Shown here one piece after another: positions 1 through 6,114 of a stretch of DNA of 6,140 nt. The notes beneath the pieces were generated by a model. That model ran no database searches, had not been told where the DNA came from, and saw only the letters and a program-made list of their open reading frames with translations. Numbering within the stretch: position 1 is the first letter of the stretch; each line of letters opens with the position of its first letter. Location: contig JAUXNR010000887.1 of assembly GCA_030682755.1 (NCBI GenBank), forward strand, positions 1-6,140. Direction: 5' to 3'. Origin of the DNA: Flavobacterium sp. Lineage in GTDB: Bacteria > Bacteroidota > Bacteroidia > Flavobacteriales > Flavobacteriaceae. Made by a program: the position numbers and the translations under genes.

Positions 1-2
1 CG

Positions 3-401
3 AATGCAAGATATTTTGGTACTACCATAGCAAAATATGATGAAATTATTAGAGGAAGGGAATTAAATGATAATCAAGTGGCAATTGTAAATTACGTTTT
101 AAAGTCACGAGCGCAACGTTACATAGCAGCAGCAAAAGAAAATTGGTTATATCCTGAAAATATTCTTAAGAACAAGGATTCGAGTTCCTTTGATAAACTA
201 TTTTTAGGTAAAAAATTTAAATCAATTAGTTTAGAACAAGAAACGTTCATACTCGGCAAAAACGGAGAACTAAAGTTAACACAAGATGTATTTGGTAGAA
301 AACCAAAAAATAATGAAGATTGGGCAGAAAAAGAGAAACTAGTTCAAAATAAACTAAATCAGATAAAAAAGTTTATAAGCGTTAATAAAGATAATAATTA
401 G
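3..401 (+). CDS. 3' end of a gene of unknown function, cut by the left edge
   Basis: The reading frame that ends at the TAG at 399-401 is open all the way to the first complete codon at base 3, so this is the C-terminal part of a longer protein. About 132 residues are visible. A GTG at 78 could be read as a start, but no Shine-Dalgarno sequence precedes it, and the residues before it (ARYFGTTIAKYDEIIRGREL) read like ordinary protein. The visible part is lysine- and asparagine-rich, with alternating charged helices and a basic, low-complexity tail ending in NKDNN. I see no signal peptide, membrane segment, nucleotide-binding loop or catalytic signature, and I do not recognise the family. It converges on the large gene to its right across a 131-base AT-rich gap. 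That the frame is genuinely coding is fairly sure; the function is unknown. Confidence 0.65.
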   Translation, partial: NARYFGTTIAKYDEIIRGRELNDNQVAIVNYVLKSRAQRYIAAAKENWLYPENILKNKDSSSFDKLFLGKKFKSISLEQETFILGKNGELKLTQDVFGRKPKNNEDWAEKEKLVQNKLNQIKKFISVNKDNN

Positions 402-411
402 AAAATATATG

Positions 412-433
412 ATTACTACTAATAAAGAGTAAT
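412..433. other. weak AT-rich inverted repeat between convergent genes
   Basis: ATTACT (412-417) and AGTAAT (428-433) form a 6-bp stem around a 10-base loop, 10 bases after the stop of the left-edge gene. ATAT on each side (407-410 and 437-440) could lengthen it through an unpaired stretch. There is almost no GC in the stem and no T-run after it, so it is at best a poor terminator. The rest of the gap up to 533 holds nothing I can identify. Confidence 0.2.
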
Positions 434-532
434 GCCATATAAATAATTTTATGATAATCCCAATGCTCCCAGTAATACTATCGCCACAAAAAAACGTTCT
501 GCAATAAGGGGAATAAAATTATTGATTTATTA

Positions 533-3500
533 TTATCCAGAAATGGATATACGAGTTCCGGGAAACAAATCTGCTAATTCGCAGCAGATACCTTTTGTTG
601 AAAGCCTTGATAAAACTTCTTCTAAAATGATATGAGTATCTTGTTTGCCATGCTGATGAAGGGTCTCAATCAAAATTTTTAACCTACTAAAATAATGAAT
701 ATTTTCCTGGTTGTGCTTTACCAAAGATAATAAAGACTTCGTAGTTAATAATGGAAATCCTTCCGCTTGCTCAATAAGACTAGCCAAAATTGAAAATTGA
801 AAGGATGAGTGATCGTTAGGATCGAGAAACGTCGAAAATTCGCACAGATACTTTAGAGACCATTCAGGATCAAAATTTACTAAAGAAGGGAAAAGCACAA
901 AAAAACCAGCAAGCTCAGAGATTTTATCGGAATCAAAATTTGTTTTTCCCAGCTCTTCGTATCTCCAATCTATCAGCTCCTTAATTCTATTAAACACATT
1001 ATCAGGACAATCAACTTTTTTAAGCTGATAATCCGCTTTGCTTAAGAACGCGCGTTTCAATGACAGAGATCCATGAACAAAAATAAAATTAGTAAGACTA
1101 TCCTCTTTACAACTTTGCTCATCTAACTGGCAGTAAAAAAAGCTAATATGTTTTGCTATTCCTTTTTCTATAGAAATATCATCTTGTTCGTGAAATTTGG
1201 ATAAATATTCTTCAGTACTTACATGTCTAATTGCATCACGATAAGCATCATCCAAAATATTGTTGCAAATTATAGGTTGTGCCATCATGCCAGCTATAAA
1301 CGCTTCCCAAATCTCGATAGATTCCTTATTTAGAACAATATCTTTAAGTTCGCGAACAAACCATTCTTCATCCACGGAAAGGAGAGTGCATATTTCCATT
1401 CCAAGTCTAAAACGAAATGATGCGGTTGTATTTGCTCGAATAATACTCAGAATACATGATTTAAAAGTGTCAAAATCGTCTCGTGCTCGAATATCTGCCC
1501 ATTTAGTGCTGGGTGTTATATAACAGTGAAAAAAACAATCAAAAGCTTGCACTGATGGAGTATTAAAAGCGTGCATGGATAATTCACGAAATCGATTTAC
1601 TCCTGTAGAAGAAAGTATTGCAGAACTAATTGAGCGATCACTAATAATTTTATTTAGTGCATTAAAGGCAGAGCCCTTTAAATTAATGTAACACTTAGAG
1701 GAACTATAAATTTTCCTGAATACAATGAAAATACTCTGTGAAAAATTGCGTCTAGTTTCTTCTGAAGAAGAATCGTATCTATTTTGTATGAATTCATTTA
1801 CTAAAGATAAATAATTCTTTTCAAAATAATTATCTGATTCAAAGTCTGCTTGACTAAATGAGCAAATAAGATTTGCGTAATCATCATTATTTAACTTTAT
1901 AAAAGATTCTAAACATGCTACAAATTCATTAGTTCTTTGCTTTATTTGGCGATGAATACCATGCCTTAAACCTACTCTTGAGGGCTTATTACTCCAATCA
2001 TCAGTTGGCCCGTCATACCGCTCCAGCCTTTTTATAACTTCAAAAGCTGATAACGCAGAAAGCTCTTCATCTGAATAAGGACTAATATGAAAAACGCTCG
2101 TTACTTCAGATTTTTCTCTATTCCTTCTATCTTCTTCATAATCGGATAATTTATTTCTTAAATCAATTTTGTGATTATCATACGTTCGTTGCTCATCATA
2201 CGTTTCAATAATATTGAGTATTAATGCATCGATGATATGCCAGTTTTCTTTGTTACCCTCATTAAGCATTTTCACAATATCATCTAAAGACGCATTACCT
2301 GAGGATATTAAATTTTTAATCGAAAGAAAAAGCTTAGAAACATACATTAAAACAAGTTCGTCATTTTTATCTTCATCGTCAAAAGCGTGTTTCCAATGGC
2401 TGGTAAATAATTTCTCATACTGATTAGTTTTGTATGAAAGCAAAAGTCCCTCTAATACTCTGTTATGTAATAAACGAAGAATACCCATATCGTTAAAACC
2501 ACATAAAACCGTTAATAAGTCGTTATAAAAATAAATGTCCGAATCGTTTCCTAAATATCTATTTTCAAAATATGGATTAAATCTTTCATCAAATATTACT
2601 TTTTTTGCAAGAAATAATAGCCTTTCATTAAAACCACCTTCATTTAATTTTATGAGTAAACCCGAAATCGTTTCACCCATTAAATAAGGGTCTTTACTAT
2701 TCAAAGCAGCCATAACTCGAGGCATTAAATATTTATCAGATAGTTGAGCTGGCAGCATTCCTGCTAACGACAGAAAATCAATATTTACTCTTACATTCTC
2801 GGTTTCTGGAATATATGATGCAATTTCAGCAACTCGAAGTAGAATTTTACAATCTTGTGTTTCTGAAACAATACGGGTCAAAAAATTTAATGGCGGCCAG
2901 GGTTGAGTACTCAGAGAGCCATTTTCGCAAGCATATTCGAGCGGCACATCTAAAAAAAACTTTCTGCTTTTCAGCATCGGCAACCAAGCAGAAAAATCTT
3001 CTATCTCTTTAAAAAAATATTCTCTTAAGTGACGATTATTTGGTATCTTTTGCAGAACAGCTTCACAATTTTTTGCTAGTGGATTTTTTGCAAGTTGTTT
3101 CAATTGTCTGTAGTAATCCAAAAAAACTTTATGGATGCCTTCAGCAATTTCTAAGATGATTATTGTGTATGGTATCCAAGTCTCACTAATATAAGTATTT
3201 GTTATCTTTTTATTAGCTTTTAAGCCGCTGCGATGAGCAAGTTTCTGAAATTTTATACCTTTCCAGAACTCAAGCTGGGTAGCATTAAGGTTAAGCTTGA
3301 AATGGTCAGTAATGAGTATGATTTGACTTGTTCGCATTAACTTCCCTGACTCATCACATTCATATTTTCTTATATCAAAATCGGGACTAAGTTTGGCCAT
3401 GTCAACGGTGACCGAAAAAAGAGCAGACTCTATTTCCCGTAAACTATGTCCTATGATTTTTTCTGGTGCATTCAGATTATCAGAAGACAATATAGTCCGA

Positions 3501-3595
3501 GCATCCTCAAATAACTCTTTAATGCCTTTAGCCACGACTAATTCAAGCAATTTCGATACTTTATTTTCTAGCTTTTCCAACTCTGCTTTTTCCAT
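533..3595 (-). CDS. large all-helical protein, possibly defence-associated; function unknown
   Basis: This gene encodes about 1020 residues. I chose the ATG at 3595-3593, preceded by GAGGA 11 bases upstream. The frame extends 28 codons further to a TTG at 3679, but that start lacks a ribosome binding site and the added peptide is unconvincing. Counting from the ATG, residues 1-160 look like a helical bundle containing HSLREIESAL (50-59) and LAHR (119-122). Next come NNRHLREYFF (186-195), WLPMLKSRKFF (204-214) and PWPPLNFLTR (232-241). A charged linker (485-497) precedes SPYSDEELSALS (505-516) and PSRVGLRHGIH (538-548). The rest is leucine-rich helices, as in HEAT/TPR-like scaffolds. There is no Walker A, nuclease, TIR, SIR2 or kinase signature, signal peptide or membrane segment, so it is probably cytoplasmic. 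From memory, this REIES/AHR plus WLxxLKxxxFF pattern occurs in long uncharacterised proteins of variable genomic regions. No function can be assigned. It is monocistronic as far as can be seen. Confidence 0.85.
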   Translation of the reverse strand: MEKAELEKLENKVSKLLELVVAKGIKELFEDARTILSSDNLNAPEKIIGHSLREIESALFSVTVDMAKLSPDFDIRKYECDESGKLMRTSQIILITDHFKLNLNATQLEFWKGIKFQKLAHRSGLKANKKITNTYISETWIPYTIIILEIAEGIHKVFLDYYRQLKQLAKNPLAKNCEAVLQKIPNNRHLREYFFKEIEDFSAWLPMLKSRKFFLDVPLEYACENGSLSTQPWPPLNFLTRIVSETQDCKILLRVAEIASYIPETENVRVNIDFLSLAGMLPAQLSDKYLMPRVMAALNSKDPYLMGETISGLLIKLNEGGFNERLLFLAKKVIFDERFNPYFENRYLGNDSDIYFYNDLLTVLCGFNDMGILRLLHNRVLEGLLLSYKTNQYEKLFTSHWKHAFDDEDKNDELVLMYVSKLFLSIKNLISSGNASLDDIVKMLNEGNKENWHIIDALILNIIETYDEQRTYDNHKIDLRNKLSDYEEDRRNREKSEVTSVFHISPYSDEELSALSAFEVIKRLERYDGPTDDWSNKPSRVGLRHGIHRQIKQRTNEFVACLESFIKLNNDDYANLICSFSQADFESDNYFEKNYLSLVNEFIQNRYDSSSEETRRNFSQSIFIVFRKIYSSSKCYINLKGSAFNALNKIISDRSISSAILSSTGVNRFRELSMHAFNTPSVQAFDCFFHCYITPSTKWADIRARDDFDTFKSCILSIIRANTTASFRFRLGMEICTLLSVDEEWFVRELKDIVLNKESIEIWEAFIAGMMAQPIICNNILDDAYRDAIRHVSTEEYLSKFHEQDDISIEKGIAKHISFFYCQLDEQSCKEDSLTNFIFVHGSLSLKRAFLSKADYQLKKVDCPDNVFNRIKELIDWRYEELGKTNFDSDKISELAGFFVLFPSLVNFDPEWSLKYLCEFSTFLDPNDHSSFQFSILASLIEQAEGFPLLTTKSLLSLVKHNQENIHYFSRLKILIETLHQHGKQDTHIILEEVLSRLSTKGICCELADLFPGTRISISG

Positions 3596-3626
3596 TCTGT
3601 GAAATATCCTCAACTCTCTCTTATTA

Positions 3627-3657
3627 CTTATAAAAACAATTATTGCATAGCATTCAA
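3627..3657 (-). promoter_or_regulatory. candidate promoter of the large helical-protein gene
   Basis: On the minus strand, TTGAAT (3657-3652) is followed after 19 bases by TATAAG (3632-3627). The hexamers match the sigma70 consensus reasonably, but the spacer is longer than the ideal 17. Transcription would begin near 3620, about 25 bases before the ATG at 3595. That fits the chosen start and would exclude the upstream TTG. AT-rich DNA gives many chance matches, so this is tentative. Confidence 0.3.
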
Positions 3658-3721
3658 CGTGCTTAACAGAATTCACCAAAAATTAAAATTCAAATACGTT
3701 TAGCAATAGAAAGAGTGCAAG

Positions 3722-3784
3722 AAAAATAAGAATCGCGCGAGGGTTCGGGCACATTCTATTCGCGCCAGTTGGCGGCGCATCGCT
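3722..3784 (+). repeat. GC-rich intergenic element, copy A
   Basis: This GC-rich island lies in AT-rich intergenic DNA, between the leader of the large helical-protein gene and the stop of the 94-residue gene. It runs AAAATAAG, then CGCGCGAGGGTTCGGGCA (3734-3751), then TTCGCGCC, and ends in a GGCGGCGC block. Its 3' half can fold as GCGCC (3762-3766) with GGCGC (3774-3778). The same series of blocks, in the same orientation, recurs as copy B near 4694-4783. The 18-base core matches that of B at 15 positions by eye. Copy A lacks the roughly 23-base insert with a CCCC/GGGG hairpin that B carries. It is probably a small interspersed non-coding repeat. The strand is given only as the orientation shared with copy B. 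Confidence 0.55.
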
Positions 3785-3799
3785 TAAACATACAATAGG

Positions 3800-4084
3800 T
3801 TAAATTGAATTTTCTTTTAAGGCAGCTAAGTGATAAAGCTCGAAGGATTGAAGAAAGCGTTTGCTGTCATGTTCGCATGTAATCTGGAAAAGCACTGAAT
3901 CAGGGATTCTAATCCCATCAATTTCAATCCATGAATAAGGCTGTTGAGCGAATAAAAGTAAAGGATCAGATTTTAATATTAATTTTTGCAACCAATAAAT
4001 TGCATGTCTGAATGCGCGAATCTTTTTGTTAAACTCCATGTGAGTACTAATTTCGCCATTTTTTATATACTTAATAATAATCAT
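3800..4084 (-). CDS. 94-residue protein of unknown function
   Basis: The ATG at 4084-4082 is preceded by an almost perfect Shine-Dalgarno sequence, AAGGAGGG, ending 3 bases upstream. This is the best translation signal in the window and the main reason to accept the gene. A second Met (residue 16) has no such signal. The product starts with a hydrophobic stretch (MIIIKYI), then a basic helix with aromatics (around residues 18-38), a segment with PYSWIEIDGIRIPDS (49-63) that reads like short beta strands, and a helical tail ending in ENSI. There is one Cys (70), and no signal peptide or clear membrane span. I do not recognise the family. It is transcribed divergently from the HEPN-like gene across 147 bases, and its 3' end abuts GC-rich element A. 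A role paired with the HEPN-like protein is possible, but only from position. Confidence 0.65.
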   Translation of the reverse strand: MIIIKYIKNGEISTHMEFNKKIRAFRHAIYWLQKLILKSDPLLLFAQQPYSWIEIDGIRIPDSVLFQITCEHDSKRFLQSFELYHLAALKENSI

Positions 4085-4125
4085 ATTCCCTCCTTTTAAA
4101 GTTTATCCTTCGGCTTCCAATAAGA

Positions 4126-4154
4126 AATATAAACCCGTCTAACAATATGGTGAA
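4126..4154 (-). promoter_or_regulatory. candidate sigma70 promoter of the 94-residue gene
   Basis: On the minus strand, TTCACC (4154-4149, 4 of 6 matches to TTGACA) and TATATT (4131-4126, 5 of 6 to TATAAT) are separated by exactly 17 bases. Transcription would begin near 4119, giving a leader of about 35 bases that contains the strong ribosome binding site. Spacing and position are both good, which makes this better than most chance matches in AT-rich DNA. Confidence 0.4.
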
Positions 4155-4176
4155 GTCAGGGACTAAAAACTCAATA

Positions 4177-4185
4177 TGCTATCAT
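4177..4185 (+). promoter_or_regulatory. candidate extended -10 promoter of the HEPN-like gene
   Basis: TGC followed by TATCAT forms an extended -10 box (TGn-TATnAT), 46 bases before the ATG at 4232. No recognisable -35 hexamer lies upstream, which is usual for extended -10 promoters. Transcription would begin near 4192. The site sits back to back with the leftward promoter candidate at 4126-4154, so a regulator bound in between could affect both genes. Confidence 0.3.
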
Positions 4186-4231
4186 TTATGCACTAATAGC
4201 GATCCGCACTACATTTATTCGTGAGGCACCA

Positions 4232-4684
4232 ATGGCAATGGATAATGCATCAGAAATATTCGAAGTAGAAGGTAATGGAAGCGAAAATGACTGCACCTTA
4301 TTTTCTTTATCCGATGAATACTTTGAAGCAGCACGGGTATTGCAGGAAACGCCACCTGTACGAGTCAATTACGCCTTAGTCACTTACTATCTACTAGGAC
4401 ATTCAGCAGAACTAGCACTTAAGGCGTATTTGTACAAGCATGGCCTAAATATTAAAGATTTAAGAGAGATCGGTCATAATTTGGAAAAACTGGTAACACT
4501 AGCAAAAGGGAATGGATTGTCGGAAAAAGTAAAATTTGAACACATCCTTCATTTGGCAAACACATATAAAGACAAAAACTTAGAGTATCGGAAAATAAAG
4601 AAGGCATCATTCCCGCCCGCTCATCTTCTGACCGAAGAAATTAAAGCGTTGCAATATGCTGTTTTTGATAAAATAAGCACCTAA
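4232..4684 (+). CDS. HEPN-like domain protein, 150 residues
   Basis: The ATG at 4232 follows GAGG (4223-4226) at 5 bases. The core of the protein reads like the HEPN superfamily: a helix with LGHSAELALKAYLYKHGL (55-72), then LREIGHNLEKLVTLA (77-91). This resembles the pattern 'H/Q-x-A-E-x-A-L-K-A-x-L ... x-H-x-L-x-x-L' known from HEPN proteins. The N-terminal 25 residues are acidic and probably flexible. Two further helices end the protein, with KASFPPAHLL (124-133) between them. HEPN proteins are small four-helix proteins; many are RNases in toxin-antitoxin or abortive-infection systems, others are non-catalytic. The catalytic Rx4-6H motif is not evident: the nearest is R78-E-I-G-H82, with only three residues between, so RNase activity is uncertain. 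No nucleotidyltransferase-type (MNT) partner is adjacent. The gene stands alone on its strand, and GC-rich element B follows its stop within 10 bases. Confidence 0.75.
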   Translation: MAMDNASEIFEVEGNGSENDCTLFSLSDEYFEAARVLQETPPVRVNYALVTYYLLGHSAELALKAYLYKHGLNIKDLREIGHNLEKLVTLAKGNGLSEKVKFEHILHLANTYKDKNLEYRKIKKASFPPAHLLTEEIKALQYAVFDKIST

Positions 4685-4693
4685 AATCGTTCA

Positions 4694-4783
4694 GCAAAAT
4701 AAGTAAACGCCGCGTTAGGGATCGGGCAGCTTGTCCCCGTTGGGGTCATACCCTTCGCGCCGGACGACGGCGCGACCCTTGGG
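4694..4783 (+). repeat. GC-rich intergenic element, copy B, with strong hairpins
   Basis: This is a longer relative of copy A, starting just after the HEPN-like gene. It shares AAAATAAG, the core CGCGTTAGGGATCGGGCA (4712-4729), CTTCGCGCC and GACGGCGC, all in the same order and orientation. Between the core and the GCGCC block it has an extra segment with a CCCC-gtt-GGGG hairpin (4735-4745). The following stem pairs TCGCGCCG (4755-4762) with CGGCGCGA (4768-4775) around a 5-base loop. This is the most stable-looking structure in the window. CCCTTGGG closes the element. Lying between convergent genes, it could stop transcription from either side, though no T-run follows it. The strand is given only as orientation. 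Confidence 0.6.
4755..4775. terminator. GC-rich hairpin in element B, possible bidirectional terminator
   Basis: An 8-bp perfect stem with a 5-base GACGA loop lies 70 bases after the stop of the HEPN-like gene and 170 bases after the stop of the leftward secreted-protein gene. A stable hairpin between convergent genes suits a shared transcription block. Neither flank has the uridine tract of a standard intrinsic terminator, so the role is inferred from position and stability only. Confidence 0.25.
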
Positions 4784-4800
4784 ATTAATTTCGGTTAAAC

Positions 4801-4819
4801 ATTTTTTAATCTAAAAAAT
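4801..4819. other. AT-only perfect inverted repeat
   Basis: ATTTTTTA (4801-4808) and TAAAAAAT (4812-4819) are exact reverse complements separated by ATC. It follows element B and precedes about 125 bases of AT-rich DNA, up to 4945, in which I see no gene. The stem contains no GC pair and would be weak in RNA. It may be chance in such AT-rich sequence, or part of the 3' signals of the leftward gene. Confidence 0.25.
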
Positions 4820-4945
4820 TGAGGTTCCTCTTATCATGATTAAAACATAGAAACTTCTTTTAAAAAGTAATAAATTACATATTATTTGTTCGTCATTCTC
4901 ACAAATAAAAAGATAAATTTATTTTATGTGCTGTGTAAAAATTTA

Positions 4946-6034
4946 TTAGGGACATTGTGCAAATCTACAAGTACGTTCATGGTACAGTTCTTTCGTATAG
5001 TCTTTATGATTATCTTTTGTGCGTAATAGATAATCATTGAATGCTTTAAAAAAACTTCTATGCCAAGGGTCAATTGGAGGAAAATTTATAAATCGTTTCT
5101 CAGCTGCATGTGAAGCCTCTTGTAAATCAAAATAAGCTTTATCAAGAGCTTCATAACCTTTTTTTCCACAGTTATCTAATACCTTTTCATAAAGCAAAAT
5201 TAATGCGTTTACATCTTGCTGCCAAATAAATGTTTTATCTGCCTTTTCATCGGTAGATTTAATCCCCTTTTGATCTTCTGGGATTCCATATGCAAAATCA
5301 TAGATGTCTTTGTTTACATTACATGTATCTTTATTTTTAGGCTCGATAGGAAAATTTAAGGTTCCATTATCTGAATAAATTGTTAGCAACACTGATTGAT
5401 CAGATAAATTGGAACAGGTTAGACCATATACTTTATTTGGTTTTAGTCTACCTCCATTTTTTTTAAAATCATCCCATAAAGGCCCATCACAAGATATTTT
5501 TTTATTAGAAGGTTTAACGGATATTTGTTTGATCTTTAAACTATCATTTTCGCTTCCTTTTAAAGGATTCCAACTTATTGATACACTTAAAGAATTAGAT
5601 CCAGATAAATCAAAGGATAATCTTTCAACTTTTAATCCATATGCCTCGGCTTTTAAGCATTCTTTGACAATTTCTGCTCCTGCAGGACTAACAACTTTCG
5701 ATAAAACATCTATGTCAACATTCTCAATGTTATCTGTTAAATCTGAATTACATATATTGGATGCAACAATATTACGTTTTTCATCACTTAAACTTCCTCC
5801 CATAGGAACATTGTTAATTACAAATTCAAATCCTGCTCCGCTAGCGCTACTTTTTGAATTTTCATAGGCCGAACAAAACTTTTTAACACTAAGATATTTA
5901 GATTCTTTTTTAACTTTGGAATGAATTTCATCATATAAAGCAGTTCTATAAAATACTTCACAAGGCTGAGTAGCAAATGCATGTAGAGCTGATAAAACCC
6001 ATATCATACTGGCAATCATAAATTTACGAATCAT
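4946..6034 (-). CDS. exported cysteine-rich protein of unknown function, 362 residues
   Basis: The ATG at 6034-6032 follows AGGGG with 6 bases between. Residues 1-21 form a textbook Sec signal peptide: positive n-region (MIRK), hydrophobic core, and an AFA cleavage site before T22. No lipobox Cys follows, so the mature protein should be soluble in the periplasm or secreted. It has ten Cys (25, 54, 95, 126, 182, 207, 238, 289, 356, 361), an even number that suggests disulfide bonds. An N-terminal helical region (22-135) contains FCSAY and VKECLKAE. A strand-rich middle (about 135-232) includes LSVSISWNPLKG and LTCSNLSDQSVLLTIYSD. The C-terminal part (270-362) is helical with aromatic clusters (FPPIDPWHRSFFKAFNDYLL). 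I do not recognise the family and see no catalytic signature. It is convergent with the HEPN-like gene and appears to be transcribed alone from the promoter at its right. Confidence 0.85.
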   Translation of the reverse strand: MIRKFMIASMIWVLSALHAFATQPCEVFYRTALYDEIHSKVKKESKYLSVKKFCSAYENSKSSASGAGFEFVINNVPMGGSLSDEKRNIVASNICNSDLTDNIENVDIDVLSKVVSPAGAEIVKECLKAEAYGLKVERLSFDLSGSNSLSVSISWNPLKGSENDSLKIKQISVKPSNKKISCDGPLWDDFKKNGGRLKPNKVYGLTCSNLSDQSVLLTIYSDNGTLNFPIEPKNKDTCNVNKDIYDFAYGIPEDQKGIKSTDEKADKTFIWQQDVNALILLYEKVLDNCGKKGYEALDKAYFDLQEASHAAEKRFINFPPIDPWHRSFFKAFNDYLLRTKDNHKDYTKELYHERTCRFAQCP

Positions 6035-6064
6035 GATATTCCCCTAAAGTTATTAATTTTTCAT

Positions 6065-6104
6065 TTAAGTATGAGCTCAGATTTACAAAAATCTGCATAC
6101 TTAA
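6065..6104 (-). promoter_or_regulatory. interrupted stem-loop (dyad) in the leader of the secreted-protein gene
   Basis: The outer arms TTAAGTATG (6065-6073) and CATACTTAA (6096-6104) are exact reverse complements of 9 bp. The inner arms CAGATTT (6078-6084) and AAATCTG (6089-6095) add 7 bp around the 4-base loop ACAA. The two stems stack directly on one side and are separated by a 4-base AGCT bulge on the other. That makes 16 pairs, far more than expected by chance. Its right edge falls at the start point predicted from the TATAAT at 6114-6109, so it is either an operator over the start site or a structured 5' end of the mRNA. Confidence 0.6.
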
Positions 6105-6108
6105 TTTT

Positions 6109-6114
6109 ATTATA
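6109..6114 (-). promoter_or_regulatory. consensus -10 box for the secreted-protein gene
   Basis: A perfect TATAAT lies on the minus strand, about 75 bases upstream of the ATG at 6034. The 16-18 base spacing positions upstream carry only A-rich sequence, with no good TTGACA match; TTGAAA occurs nearby but only 6 bases away, too close to act as the -35 element. The -35 function may be weak or depend on an activator. Predicted transcription start is near 6102, the edge of the dyad. Confidence 0.45.

Noticed and set aside
1260..3602. Several plus-strand frames of 65-87 codons (1260-1523, 2214-2423, 2815-3012, 3393-3602)
   Set aside because: All fall inside or almost wholly inside the large minus-strand gene, and their translations are low-complexity or serine-rich, as expected for antisense shadows.
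4186..4368. 60-codon minus-strand frame over the start of the HEPN-like gene
   Set aside because: It is antisense to a better-supported gene, and I saw no signal that favours it.
3800..4684. HEPN/MNT toxin-antitoxin pair
   Set aside because: The 94-residue protein lacks the GSxxxG...SDxD nucleotidyltransferase signature, and the two genes are divergent instead of forming an operon.
4137..4720. Integron-type core sites: GTCTAAC (4137-4143, fits RYYYAAC) and GTTAGGG (4714-4720, near GTTRRRY)
   Set aside because: They are almost 580 bases apart with a gene between them, the second does not end in a pyrimidine, and no attC-like palindromic arms join them. The match is probably chance.
4821..4830. 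GAGG-tt-CCTC short inverted repeat
   Set aside because: The two-base loop is too tight for an RNA hairpin and the arms are only 4 bases, so it was not listed as a terminator.
5409..5867. 152-codon open frame on the plus strand
   Set aside because: It lies wholly inside the signal-peptide gene on the opposite strand, which has a proper start, ribosome binding site and protein-like composition; this is an antisense shadow.
6065..6104. The leader dyad as an intrinsic terminator
   Set aside because: In the leftward direction it is followed by A-rich, not T-rich, sequence. In the rightward direction, where a T-rich stretch does follow, no gene reads into it. Its place directly after TATAAT favours a leader or operator role.
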